A DNA stretch of 64,000 nt from Crocinitomicaceae bacterium (GCA_023957475.1 JAMLHA010000002.1:206420-270419), one strand, 5' to 3'; positions 7,689 to 16,024 are shown, counted from the first letter of the stretch. Made by a program: numbers and translations. The notes: generated by a model not told the origin, from the letters alone.

Positions 7689-8437
7689 TGAATCAAAAAG
7701 CACTCATTTCTATAATAACACCAGTCTTCAATTGTGAAAACTACATTGAAGCAACTATTGATTCAATTCTAAATCAAACATACACCAACTGGGAGTTAAT
7801 TTTGGTTGACGATTGCTCTACGGATAAAAGTGTAGCGATCATTCAAGCGAAATACCTTCAAGACAGCCGAATCCAACTGCTTCAAAATACTTCCAATCTT
7901 GGTGCTGCTGGAAGTAGAAACAATGGAATCACTGCATCAAAAGGGAAATACATCTGCTTTTTAGATAGTGATGATTTTTGGAAACCAACTAAATTGGAGC
8001 TTCAACAAGCATTTCAAGTAGCAAACAATTATGCTTTTACTTATACAACGTATCAGCGTTTAAAAGAAGAACAAGTAATAGGGGAAATCAAAGCAAAACC
8101 TGCTGTTACGTATGCTGATTTATTGAAAACCTGTTCGATTGGTTGTTCAAGTGTTATGTTGGATACCACCCAATTTGATTCGATTCAATTTCCTAACATC
8201 CGCAAACGTCAAGATTATGCTTTGTGGTTGAAACTCTTGAAAAAAGTAGATCGCGCTTATGGTTTAGATGAACCACTGACCGTCTACCGTGTGCGAAACG
8301 ATTCCATTTCGAGTAACAAATTCAAAGCAGCTTCCTATCAATGGCATGTCTATTTTAAAGTTGAACAACTTGGTTTTTTTTCATCTATCTATTATTTAAT
8401 GCACTATACTTTTCACGGAATAAAAAACCGTATATAA
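7685..8437 (+). CDS. Family 2 glycosyltransferase
   Basis: A 250-residue GT-A fold enzyme that transfers a sugar from a nucleotide donor, presumably to a surface polysaccharide intermediate. Seen: SIITPVFNCENYI at the N-terminus, the nucleotide-binding VDDCSTD near 41-47, the metal-binding DSDDFW near 94-99, and QDYALWLKL near 179-187, where the catalytic base usually lies. Length suits a single-domain GT2. It starts within the stop of the CapK fragment (ATGA overlap) and ends at a strong terminator. It appears intact although its upstream operon is broken, so its present promoter is unclear. Confidence 0.85.
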   Translation: MMNQKALISIITPVFNCENYIEATIDSILNQTYTNWELILVDDCSTDKSVAIIQAKYLQDSRIQLLQNTSNLGAAGSRNNGITASKGKYICFLDSDDFWKPTKLELQQAFQVANNYAFTYTTYQRLKEEQVIGEIKAKPAVTYADLLKTCSIGCSSVMLDTTQFDSIQFPNIRKRQDYALWLKLLKKVDRAYGLDEPLTVYRVRNDSISSNKFKAASYQWHVYFKVEQLGFFSSIYYLMHYTFHGIKNRI

Positions 8438-8471
8438 AAAAATCCGACCTCTTTCGAAGTCGGATTTTTTA
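8436..8471. terminator. Bidirectional terminator
   Basis: ATCCGAC and GTCGGAT arms around CTCTTTCGAA, flanked by A6 on the left and T6 on the right, form a near-symmetrical hairpin that could stop transcription from either side. It follows the glycosyltransferase stop and also faces the relic T9SS 3' end on the minus strand. Confidence 0.85.
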
Positions 8472-8495
8472 TTGTTATGCGTATCTAATGTAAAC

Positions 8496-8543
8496 TTATT
8501 GTTTCACAACTCGTTTGATCGAAAACGCATCGCTTTGGAGATG
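8496..8543 (-). pseudogene. Relic 3' end of a T9SS-sorted protein
   Basis: Reading the minus strand, the last 15 codons before TAA at 8496-8498 give LQSDAFSIKRVVKQ, typical of the end of a type A T9SS sorting domain (hydrophobic strand, then a basic Lys/Arg-Val-Val-Lys-Gln end). A stop codon lies just upstream in frame, so nothing else of the gene remains. The adjacent symmetrical terminator is placed as expected for such a gene. Confidence 0.45.
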
Positions 8544-8593
8544 TTAGAAACAATGAAATCAACGGTTAGGTAGATATACAGTGTTTCGATTCC

Positions 8594-8666
8594 CCGTATG
8601 GTGATTGAGCGGAGTCGAAGGTGCCATACGGTCCACACGAGGGTTGAGCGGAGCCGAAACCCGACA
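8594..8666. repeat. REP-like palindromic repeats, left of the GIY-YIG gene
   Basis: CCGTATGG (8594-8601) and CCATACGG (8624-8631) are perfect inverted arms around TTGAGCGGAGTCGAAG. A second TTGAGCGGAGCCGAA follows at 8644-8658. The same core returns inverted at 8993-9010 and direct near 9103-9117. Confidence 0.65.
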
Positions 8667-8682
8667 TCAAAACAACACAACA

Positions 8683-8994
8683 TTGACAGGCTACACATAC
8701 ATTTTAGCATGCGCAGACGGAAGTTACTACACTGGTAGCACTAAAGATTTGGAAAGACGAATTGCTCAGCATGCAGCGGGTGAAGGGGCTAACCATACAA
8801 AAAACCGATTACCAGTAAAATTGGTCTATGTTGAATACTTTGATCGAATTGACAAAGCTTTTTACAGAGAAAAGCAGATCCAAGGATGGAGTAGGAATAA
8901 AAAAGAAGCTTTAATTACAGGGGAAACTAATATGTTAAAAGAATTTGCTGAGTGCAAGAATGAGTCGCATTTTAGGAATAAAGATAAACAGTGA
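8683..8994 (+). CDS. GIY-YIG endonuclease-domain protein
   Basis: A compact GIY-YIG domain protein of about 103 residues. TGYTYILACADGSYYTGST carries the paired GIY-YIG-like strands (YTYIL and YYTGS), followed by LERRIAQHAAG with the catalytic-helix arginine. KLVYVEYF, then AFYREKQIQGW with the conserved Glu, complete a UvrC/Slx1-like single-domain nuclease. No in-frame ATG precedes the domain. TTG at 8683 fits best; TTGs at 8605 and 8644 would add residues encoded by the palindromic repeats. Repeats of one family lie on both sides. Function is unknown, but the nuclease fold is clear. Confidence 0.75.
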   Translation: MTGYTYILACADGSYYTGSTKDLERRIAQHAAGEGANHTKNRLPVKLVYVEYFDRIDKAFYREKQIQGWSRNKKEALITGETNMLKEFAECKNESHFRNKDKQ

Positions 8995-9119
8995 CTTCGG
9001 CTCCGCTCAGTCACCTGTAAAATAATTGCTCAGTCACTTGATGATAAATTGCTCAGTCACACTATACAATCCGAGGGCTGCGACGTACTGAGCTTGTCGA
9101 AGTGAGCGGAGCCGAAACC
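8991..9119. repeat. REP-like repeats, right of the GIY-YIG gene
   Basis: GTGAC (8991-8995) and GTCAC (9010-9014) enclose TTCGGCTCCGCTCA. AATTGCTCAGTCAC then occurs twice (near 9023-9037 and 9047-9060). CTGAGCTTGTCGAAGTGAGC and GGAGCCGAAACCC follow up to 9120. The cores are reverse complements or copies of those left of the nuclease gene. Confidence 0.6.
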
Positions 9120-9135
9120 CGAAATAATTAACACT

Positions 9136-10224
9136 ATGAAACACATCACATTAATCGCCGGAGCGCGCCCCAATTTCATGAAAATTGCGCCCATTATTCA
9201 CGCCATCCAACGAGCACAATCCAATGGTATTGACATTCGTTTTCGACTTGTTCATACAGGTCAGCACTACGATAAAAAAATGTCGGGTGATTTCTTTACC
9301 GAATTGGAAATTCCTGAACCGCATGCCAATCTAGAATCAGGTGGCGGAACCCAGGCCGAGCAAACAGCCAACATCATGGTGCGTTTTGAGCAAGAATTGC
9401 TTGAAAATCCAACAGATTTGGTATTGGTTGTTGGAGATGTAACGTCAACGATGGCTTGTGCCATTGTCGCTCAAAAATTGCATACAAAAGTGGCGCATGT
9501 AGAAGCAGGTATTCGCTCAAACGATTGGAGTATGCCCGAAGAAATCAACCGTTTGGTGACAGATGCCATTACCAACTATTTCTTTACCACATCAGAAGTA
9601 GCCAATCAAAACTTGCGTGCAAATGGCGTCAAAAATGAACAACTATTCTTTGTCGGCAACACCATGATTGACACCTTGCTAAAGCAACGACCAAATTTCC
9701 GTCAACCGGTTATTTGGAAAGAGCTGAACCTGAAAGAAAAAAACTACATCGTCATGACCTTGCACCGTCCAGCCAACGTGGACGAAGAAGGGAAATTAAA
9801 AGCCTTATTGGATGAAATCATCAACAACAGCCACGATTTACCCTTGATTTTTCCAGTTCACCCACGTACAGCCAAGCATTTACAAGATTTAGGCATCAAC
9901 CATCCACGTCTCCACATGACCGAACCGATGTCTTATTTAGAATTTAACTATTTGGTTGAACGTGCCAAAGCTGTTGTCACCGATTCGGGCGGTATCACCG
10001 AAGAAACCACCGTGATGGGCGTACCGTGTATGACGTTGCGCGATAACACCGAGCGACCAGAAACCATCACAGAAGGAACAAATGAGCTTATTGGCACCAA
10101 TCCACAAGCAATTGCACCAGCTATGGAAATCCTTTTTTCAGGCAAATGGAAAACAGGAAAAATCCCAGCTTTATGGGACGGAAAAACAGCCGAGCGAATT
10201 ATTGAAAAGTTGTTGGAGTTATAA
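9136..10224 (+). CDS. wecB: UDP-GlcNAc 2-epimerase (non-hydrolysing)
   Basis: A 362-residue cytoplasmic enzyme that converts UDP-GlcNAc to UDP-ManNAc for surface polysaccharide or enterobacterial-type antigen sugars. Seen: GARPNFMKIAP at the N-terminus, HTGQHYDKKMSG, VVGDVTSTMACA, HVEAGIRSNDWSMPEEINR (catalytic acidic pair) near 120, and DSGGITEE near 284, followed by RDNTERPET. Length is normal for the family. It is flanked by palindromic repeats upstream and its own terminator downstream, so it is monocistronic. The capsule export genes 9 kb away and the WecA-like transferase provide the logical pathway. Confidence 0.95.
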   Translation: MKHITLIAGARPNFMKIAPIIHAIQRAQSNGIDIRFRLVHTGQHYDKKMSGDFFTELEIPEPHANLESGGGTQAEQTANIMVRFEQELLENPTDLVLVVGDVTSTMACAIVAQKLHTKVAHVEAGIRSNDWSMPEEINRLVTDAITNYFFTTSEVANQNLRANGVKNEQLFFVGNTMIDTLLKQRPNFRQPVIWKELNLKEKNYIVMTLHRPANVDEEGKLKALLDEIINNSHDLPLIFPVHPRTAKHLQDLGINHPRLHMTEPMSYLEFNYLVERAKAVVTDSGGITEETTVMGVPCMTLRDNTERPETITEGTNELIGTNPQAIAPAMEILFSGKWKTGKIPALWDGKTAERIIEKLLEL

Positions 10225-10240
10225 ACATTAAAATTTAATT

Positions 10241-10274
10241 TTTTTAGACCGGATATTTTCGGTCTTTTTTTTTG
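10241..10274 (+). terminator. Terminator of wecB
   Basis: AGACCG (10246-10251) and CGGTCT (10260-10265) form a stem with loop GATATTTT, followed by a run of T. It begins 17 bases after the wecB stop. Confidence 0.85.
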
Positions 10275-10307
10275 TTTGAATCAAATGATGGTAAATTCGA
10301 AGCCCAC

Positions 10308-10408
10308 ACGTCACACCTCGATACACCCGTCAGACTGAGTATCCGCCATTTGGCGGATGTATCGAAGGCTGGCGGGCGTATCGAAGGCTGGCGGGCACTC
10401 GGAGTGAC
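10308..10408. repeat. REP-like composite repeat
   Basis: ATCCGCCA-TT-TGGCGGAT (10341-10358) is a perfect palindrome. GTATCGAAGGCTGGCGGGC follows in two exact tandem copies (10359-10377 and 10378-10396). GTCAC at 10310 and GTGAC at 10404 bracket the whole. Its GC content is far above that of the neighbourhood. It fills the gap between the convergent wecB and T9SS genes. Confidence 0.75.
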
Positions 10409-10411
10409 ACT

Positions 10412-10446
10412 TAAAACAAAAAAAGGCCACCTTTCGGCAGCCTTTC
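10412..10446 (-). terminator. Terminator of the 1208-residue T9SS gene
   Basis: On the minus strand GAAAGGC-TGCCGAAAGGTG-GCCTTTTTTT forms a hairpin followed by T-rich sequence, about 20 bases after the stop codon. A near-copy follows the paralogue at 16071-16104. Confidence 0.8.
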
Positions 10447-10465
10447 TCATTTATTCTCAAAGAAT

Positions 10466-13400
10466 TTATTTCTTTTGAACTCTAGTTCTATTTACGAATT
10501 GATCATTGTTGTACAATTCCACAGTGTATAAACCACTGTTCAAATCACCCAAACTTAATCGAATCGTATTTAAACCATAGTTAGCTAGAGTAGAAGTACC
10601 AGTAACCAAACGACCACTCATATCATACACTTTTACAGTTAAGTAAACTGTATTGTCGTTTTCAATAACAGCATCAATGTTTAAGATATTGTCCGTAGGG
10701 TTTGGATACATGACCACTTCAATAGCTTTTTCTAATGAAGCAACTGTATTTTCAGAAGGAAGAACAGATTCACCTTCGTTGATAGCTAATTCATCTAAAT
10801 TGGTGTTTTCCAACTCTCCATTGTTGTTTTGAACTAAACCAGCAGCACCAAGGGTAGTTACTTCAAGAGAACTTGACCAAGCGCTACTTGTTTTTGCATT
10901 GCAAAAAGTTCTTGCTTGAAACTCATACGTTGTTTCAGGAGAAAGATTGATATAATTTTTCAATACTGCAGCAGCGTTAGCTGTTCCCACAGTCCAAGTT
11001 GGATTTCCTAATTCACGGTATCTAAATTCATACCAACCAGCACCAGAAACACTTGTCCAATTGATTATGATTTTGTTAGTTGTTACATTAGAAGCACTAA
11101 TTACAGGAGGTAATTCACAACCACCAAGTGCATCTGTAGTAACATTTACACCATCCCAAGCACTGCTTGTAGAAGCACTACAATACGATTTAGCTTCAAA
11201 TGTGTATGTTGTATTTGGATTTAAACCAGTGTACGTTTTTGTTGTTGCTGTACCTGTTGCAGTACCACCACTAATCCATGCACCATTTCCTTCTTTGTAA
11301 CGGAATTCATACCAAGCAGCTCCACTCACTGTTGCCCAGTTTAACGTTACAGAAGTTGCCGTTTTTGTAGTACTCAATACTGGAGGCAATTCACAGCCAC
11401 CTAAAACAGTTGTGCTCACAACTTGTGTTGAAGACCAGTTTCCTGTGTATCCAGTAGCACAATAGTTTCTAATTTGGAAATCATACGCAGTATTTGCAGT
11501 TAAGCCACTAATTGTTTTGCTAGTAGCAGCACTGTTAGCTGTTCCAGCATAGATCCAAGTTGGGGAGGCGCTTTCTTTGTATTGGATTTCATACCAAGCA
11601 GCACCACTAACTGATGCCCAGTTAAGAGTAACTGTTGTTGTAGTCGATGAAGTAGTACTAAAGTTCATTGGAGCAGAACATCCAGTTCCTCCCAATGTTG
11701 TGAAGTTAATAGAAGAACTCCAAGGTCCTTGACCTTGTGTATTACAGTGACGTCTGATTTGTAACTCATAATTAGTATTTGGTTGCAAACCACTAATATT
11801 TTTAGAAGTCAAAGGATTGTTAGCAGAACCAGCCGAAGTCCAAGTTGGAGCACCTACAATTCTGTATTGGAATTGGTAATCACCATAACTAGGAGTTGTG
11901 ATTACAGACGACCAGGTAACAGTAACACCAGTTGCAGTAACATTTGTATAGTTTAAATTGTTTACAGCTACGCCATCACAACTCAAATGCGTACCAATGT
12001 AGAATGTTTTGCCATTAACATTGTCTGTTTGGAAAGTAATCTCCCAAAAATTGCCATTCCAATAAACCGCACCAGCAGGTAGGGTAGTTGACAATACATA
12101 GCTTGTAGAAGTTACCGTTACCACACGTAAATGTGGGATATTAGGATCACTATTGTTACCAGAAGTAGGTAAACTCAAGAAACTAAAATCAGCACTACCA
12201 GCAGAAGTATTGTAAAGGTCAAAATCATCTTGAGAGAAATACATTTTTACAGTAACTGGTCCATCAGATGTTGGATTAACTACATAGCTTCTTCTTCCAT
12301 AGATAAATCCATCAGGGTTACTAGTAACAACATTAGTCGCTGCTAAAGTTGATGTCATTGTTGTATTTCCCAACACGTTTCCGCCTGCTGCATCTGTGAT
12401 TTTACCAAGTGGCGAACATCCATCTTTGTATTCATTTGTTGCACCGTCTGCGTGGTTAATTGTTGAAGATGTATATGTGCCTGCAGTGTTTGGTAGAGTA
12501 GTAGGGTTTACTGTAACAGTAGTTGTTTGCCCTGCTGTGTTTACTGGCGTGCATGGAGAAGCAGTTCCCACAATTCTTACCCAGTATGAAGTTGTACTTG
12601 TAGGTGATGCCACATAAGTATTGTTAGTTGCGCCAGAAATTATATTTGAACCAACAGTGCTTCCTGTACCCCATTGGTATGTAGCATTTGTTCCTAATGA
12701 CCCACCAACTGCTGTTAATGTTGTGTTATCTCCAGAACAAATAGTTGTTGTTCCAGAAATACTTGTTGGAGCAACAGATGGGGTATTAACTGTAACGATA
12801 ACTTGATTTGTTGGTGTACATCCAGTAGCACCTTCAACTGATACTGTTAGTGTATATGTTGTAGTGCTCGTAGGTGTTGCTATAGGATTGAAAATATTAG
12901 GATTATCTAGTCCTGTTGTTGGTGACCATGAGTATTCTACGGTTGGCAATATATTAAATTTTGTCCAATAACGATTTTGAAAAGTATTCCAATAGTAATT
13001 ACTTGGAAAACTATTGTCTCTAAAATCCCTAGCGGAGCAATAATAACCCCATGAGTCTTGGTATCTAAAAGTAGGATAACCATTAGCCCAACTAGCATCT
13101 CTGTTTTCCCAAATTAATTCTAAAGAACCTGTTCCTGAATAATAAAAAGGTGTTAATAAGGTGATAGTAAACCAACCACTACCATTAAAAGTTAAAGACC
13201 CATTATAAACTTGTGTAAACCCGTCTGCTATGGGCGTTCCTGCAATTGTTCCATTAGTTGTAGCATTATAAGAAGTAGTAAATGCTGTCTTAGTACCTTG
13301 ATTCTTAAAATAAATCACTTGATTCGTCATTGTGTAATTAGAAGGCACATTTTCTATATAAACTGAAAAAGAAGTTATCATTCCTGATGTATTTATTTCA

Positions 13401-14092
13401 GATTCTTTATATAGGTGCCTTGACATACTATAATCATAATATCCATTGGTGAAGCCATTTTCTGATGCACTCGAATTAGTAGTTCCTATTTGTATTTCTT
13501 TGTTATAGCTATTTGATTGATTTCCCAGTTGTATATTTTCACCACTACAAATTGAAGCATTAGTACCAGCGTTCGAAGTAGGATTGGCATTAATTTTATA
13601 ATTTAATACAGCAGATGTTGTTGTCCAAGTACTCCAATCTCCTCCTGTAGGTTGATTAAATCCAGATGAAATTTCTAATTTTTCTGCATTGGCGGGAGAT
13701 GGGTGTGTACTATAATTAACAGTCCCACTATTGGCATAATTTAAAGAAAACCATCCACCAATCGGAGTTCCATCACTTTTTTGCCAACGAGCTTGAATAC
13801 AATTTACTGTTGATGTTCGTGTATTTACATATAAGTCATAAAGTTTGTTTTGAGTAAAACCTGTTACAATAGTTTTATCATTAGGGTTACTAATTGAAAC
13901 TACTTGGTTATTACACGTAGGAGATACGGTAGCATTTGCTGTATAACTACTTGTTGGACACTGCCCCCAACCATTTAGACTAATAAAAGTCAAGAATAGC
14001 AAAGCAACAGACTTTAAAAATAAAAATGAATTGAATAGTAACGAATTCCCACCATTAAGTAGTGCATTTCTAGTTAGTAGCGTAATTTTCAT
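10466..14092 (-). CDS. Large secreted multidomain protein with T9SS type A sorting domain
   Basis: 1208 residues. Residues 1-44 form a signal peptide with a long basic lead, ending GWGQ. About 45-440 hold beta-rich cell-surface modules including an ICSGENIQLG start. A second Ig-like module begins TTICSGDNTTL near 449. Four fibronectin III domains run from about 709 to 1078; units 2-4 share GAAWYE, GWYEFRY and CELPPV wording. A Ser/Glu-rich linker follows. Residues about 1130-1208 are the sorting domain (MYPNPTDNILNI, VYDMSGR, LNSGLYTVEL, RTRVQKK). It is therefore exported by the Por machinery and attached or released at the surface, probably as an adhesin or binding protein. No catalytic motif was seen. 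A paralogue lies at 16124. Confidence 0.85.
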   Translation of the reverse strand: MKITLLTRNALLNGGNSLLFNSFLFLKSVALLFLTFISLNGWGQCPTSSYTANATVSPTCNNQVVSISNPNDKTIVTGFTQNKLYDLYVNTRTSTVNCIQARWQKSDGTPIGGWFSLNYANSGTVNYSTHPSPANAEKLEISSGFNQPTGGDWSTWTTTSAVLNYKINANPTSNAGTNASICSGENIQLGNQSNSYNKEIQIGTTNSSASENGFTNGYYDYSMSRHLYKESEINTSGMITSFSVYIENVPSNYTMTNQVIYFKNQGTKTAFTTSYNATTNGTIAGTPIADGFTQVYNGSLTFNGSGWFTITLLTPFYYSGTGSLELIWENRDASWANGYPTFRYQDSWGYYCSARDFRDNSFPSNYYWNTFQNRYWTKFNILPTVEYSWSPTTGLDNPNIFNPIATPTSTTTYTLTVSVEGATGCTPTNQVIVTVNTPSVAPTSISGTTTICSGDNTTLTAVGGSLGTNATYQWGTGSTVGSNIISGATNNTYVASPTSTTSYWVRIVGTASPCTPVNTAGQTTTVTVNPTTLPNTAGTYTSSTINHADGATNEYKDGCSPLGKITDAAGGNVLGNTTMTSTLAATNVVTSNPDGFIYGRRSYVVNPTSDGPVTVKMYFSQDDFDLYNTSAGSADFSFLSLPTSGNNSDPNIPHLRVVTVTSTSYVLSTTLPAGAVYWNGNFWEITFQTDNVNGKTFYIGTHLSCDGVAVNNLNYTNVTATGVTVTWSSVITTPSYGDYQFQYRIVGAPTWTSAGSANNPLTSKNISGLQPNTNYELQIRRHCNTQGQGPWSSSINFTTLGGTGCSAPMNFSTTSSTTTTVTLNWASVSGAAWYEIQYKESASPTWIYAGTANSAATSKTISGLTANTAYDFQIRNYCATGYTGNWSSTQVVSTTVLGGCELPPVLSTTKTATSVTLNWATVSGAAWYEFRYKEGNGAWISGGTATGTATTKTYTGLNPNTTYTFEAKSYCSASTSSAWDGVNVTTDALGGCELPPVISASNVTTNKIIINWTSVSGAGWYEFRYRELGNPTWTVGTANAAAVLKNYINLSPETTYEFQARTFCNAKTSSAWSSSLEVTTLGAAGLVQNNNGELENTNLDELAINEGESVLPSENTVASLEKAIEVVMYPNPTDNILNIDAVIENDNTVYLTVKVYDMSGRLVTGTSTLANYGLNTIRLSLGDLNSGLYTVELYNNDQFVNRTRVQKK

Positions 14093-14289
14093 ATTGTTAT
14101 TATTTATAATTAGTAATTAAAAAATAATCCTAAATACTTAACTCTAAAAAAATATATAAAAACTATGTAATTTAAGCAATAGTAGCATATTTCATCATTA
14201 AAAAACTCAAATAGATTATGAGTTTATAGATAGTAAGCACAAGTTTATAAATTTTATTTTAGGTCAAATTCAACTTAGTTGATAATTGA

Positions 14290-14320
14290 CAAATATATAA
14301 TTATTTGTTTAATTGACAAA
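14290..14320 (-). promoter_or_regulatory. Promoter of the 1208-residue T9SS gene
   Basis: On the minus strand TTTG (14317-14320), 19 bases, then TATATTTG (14290-14297) match the Bacteroidota -33/-7 consensus with optimal spacing. The start codon at 14092 is about 190 bases downstream, giving an unusually long AT-rich leader. Confidence 0.7.
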
Positions 14321-14329
14321 TAGTTGTGA

Positions 14330-14765
14330 TTTTTTTGATGTTGGGGCAGGTTCAACAAAAGAGAATATGATACCTTTCAACAGCCCTTCGAGAGGTTTCG
14401 GTGTGTCAACACTATGTAAACTATTTTTTTGTTTCTCAAATCATTTGGTCTATTTCTTTTTATTTACTTCAAGGATTTATCTGTTTGCTCCACTCATTTT
14501 TTTTTCTTTTAATCCATAGATTTCACGGATTTTCAAGGATGTTTAATCACTCGCTACGCTCGTGATGTTGTGTCAATGAAATGAATACCTAGCTTGTGTC
14601 AATCTGTGTAATCCTCGTTTTGTTTGCTCTGGGATTGTCGGAGGAAATGTTTGGCCTGAGAAGGATGCTTAATGGTTTCTCAAATTTTAGCGTGCTTCCT
14701 TTTGTGGTTGTTTAAAACTACTAAACTGTCATTTTACACTGAATGAACGTATGAAAACCTTTAAA
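14330..14765. other. Gene-poor interval with decayed repeats
   Basis: No convincing coding sequence. It contains fragments of common flavobacterial intergenic repeats: CCCTTCGAGAGGTTTCGG near 14384, TTTCACGGATTTTC near 14521, and AATCACTCGCTACGCTCGTG near 14544. The open frame at 14313-14519 is low-complexity Phe/Leu sequence without family likeness. The interval separates the T9SS promoter from the ATPase promoter and looks like insertion debris. Confidence 0.6.
14523..14561 (+). repeat. Left copy of a repeat flanking the ATPase gene
   Basis: TCACGGATTTT and AATCACTCGCTACGCTC, separated by 11 bases. The same two pieces occur contiguously with one change at 16025-16053, just after the ATPase stop. 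Confidence 0.55.
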
Positions 14766-14830
14766 TTGCACTTAGTTAGTGCAAAATAATTAAAAAAACG
14801 CACTGTTTGAGTGCTTTTTTTGTATCTTTG
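14766..14830 (+). promoter_or_regulatory. Twin palindromes and -7 element of the AAA_14 ATPase gene
   Basis: TTGCACT-tagtt-AGTGCAA (14766-14784) and GCACT-gtttg-AGTGC (14800-14814) share the arms GCACT/AGTGC with 5-base centres, their GCACT starts 32 bases apart. TATCTTTG (14823-14830), a perfect -7 element, follows the second by eight bases, and the start codon is at 14845. A repressor dimer at both sites is the simplest reading. Confidence 0.7.
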
Positions 14831-14844
14831 TAAAAAAACATAAA

Positions 14845-16014
14845 ATGGATGCCTTATTTGAATATTCAAACAAACTAATCAGTGAAACAAAAGTGGGTTT
14901 TGTTCGGTATATGTTTCACCGAATTAATTGGCAAAACAGACTTATTGGATTGACAGGTGCTCGGGGTGTAGGGAAAACCACGATGATATTGCAATACATC
15001 AAATCAAGACTACCCATACATCAAACGCTTTATGTTACTGCCGAAGATTTTTATTTTGCCAAAAATCGCTTACTAGATTTGGCAGATACTTTTGTTAAAG
15101 CAGGAGGTAGATATTTGTTTATTGACGAAATTCATAAATATCCCGATTGGTCAAAAGAGTTGAAATTGATGTATGATTATCACCAAGATTTAAACGTAGT
15201 TTTCACAGGATCTTCGGTTTTAGATATCAAGAAGGGAACATCAGATTTGAGTCGCAGGGTAGTGGTTTATTCAATGCAGGGCTTGTCCTTTCGAGAATAT
15301 TTAGCGTTGTTTCATCAAATAGAAGTACCTCAATTTACATTGGAGGAGGTACTAAGTCATCAGGTAAATTTATCTCAAATTCCGCACCCCTTACCGTTGT
15401 TTGCTGATTATCTAAAAACCGGTTATTATCCTTTTGCCAAAGAAAATGATTTTGATTTGCGGTTGCAACAGGTTGTGAATCAGACATTAGAAATAGATAT
15501 TCCTATTTATGCAGGGATGAATGTGTCCACAGGTAGAAAGCTTAAACAATTATTGGCTATTGTAGCCGAAAGTGTACCTTTCAAACCTAATATGAGTAAG
15601 ATTGCAGAAATATTGAATGTCAGTCGAAACAATGTCGCAGACTATTTACTCTATATTGAAGAAGCAGGAATGATTGCCCAATTACGAAATGAAACAGGTG
15701 GGATCCGTGGTTTGGGAAAAGTAGATAAAGTATATTTAGATAACACAAATTTGATTTATAACCTAGTTCGAGAAAATCAAAATATTGGGAATGTTAGAGA
15801 AACTTTTTTCCTTAACCAAACGAGAATTAATCACCATGTTATTTCATCGTCATTAGCAGATTTTAAAATTGATACAATGGATTTTGAAGTTGGAGGAAAA
15901 AATAAAGGTTTAAAACAAATCAAAGATTCCGAAAGCGGATTTATTGTGAAAGATAATATTGAAAGTGGCTTTTTGAATACGATTCCATTATGGTATTTTG
16001 GACTGATGTATTGA
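14845..16014 (+). CDS. AAA_14/DUF4143 ATPase
   Basis: A 389-residue, full-length member of the AAA_14 plus DUF4143 family. Walker A is GARGVGKTT at 38-46, Walker B is LFIDEIHKYP at 91-100, and the sensor strand VVFTGSS is near 118-124. A helical DUF4143 region with a winged-helix-like segment (ILNVSRNNVADYL) follows. The C-terminal end has DFEVGGKNKG, the ExxxK-type remnant of a nuclease fold, then IPLWYFG. These are solitary genes of unknown role in many Bacteroidota. It lies between two paralogous T9SS genes with a direct repeat on both sides, and has its own promoter with twin palindromes, suggesting a self-contained acquired cassette. Confidence 0.85.
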   Translation: MDALFEYSNKLISETKVGFVRYMFHRINWQNRLIGLTGARGVGKTTMILQYIKSRLPIHQTLYVTAEDFYFAKNRLLDLADTFVKAGGRYLFIDEIHKYPDWSKELKLMYDYHQDLNVVFTGSSVLDIKKGTSDLSRRVVVYSMQGLSFREYLALFHQIEVPQFTLEEVLSHQVNLSQIPHPLPLFADYLKTGYYPFAKENDFDLRLQQVVNQTLEIDIPIYAGMNVSTGRKLKQLLAIVAESVPFKPNMSKIAEILNVSRNNVADYLLYIEEAGMIAQLRNETGGIRGLGKVDKVYLDNTNLIYNLVRENQNIGNVRETFFLNQTRINHHVISSSLADFKIDTMDFEVGGKNKGLKQIKDSESGFIVKDNIESGFLNTIPLWYFGLMY

Positions 16015-16024
16015 TGATTTTTAC

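Noticed and set aside
8605..8682. Start of the GIY-YIG gene at TTG 8605 or 8644
   Set aside because: These codons translate the palindromic repeats rather than a conserved domain; TTG 8683 sits just before the nuclease fold. The true start is still uncertain.
10880..11700. Regular repeats suggesting a CRISPR or satellite array
   Set aside because: The spacing of about 270 bases equals one fibronectin III domain and the repeats keep the reading frame.
10466..14092. Plus-strand open frames opposite the T9SS gene
   Set aside because: They are antisense shadows of Thr/Ser-rich coding sequence with no family likeness.
14313..14519. 68-codon open frame
   Set aside because: Low-complexity Phe/Leu content, stops nearby, and overlap with a promoter for the opposite strand; no recognisable family.
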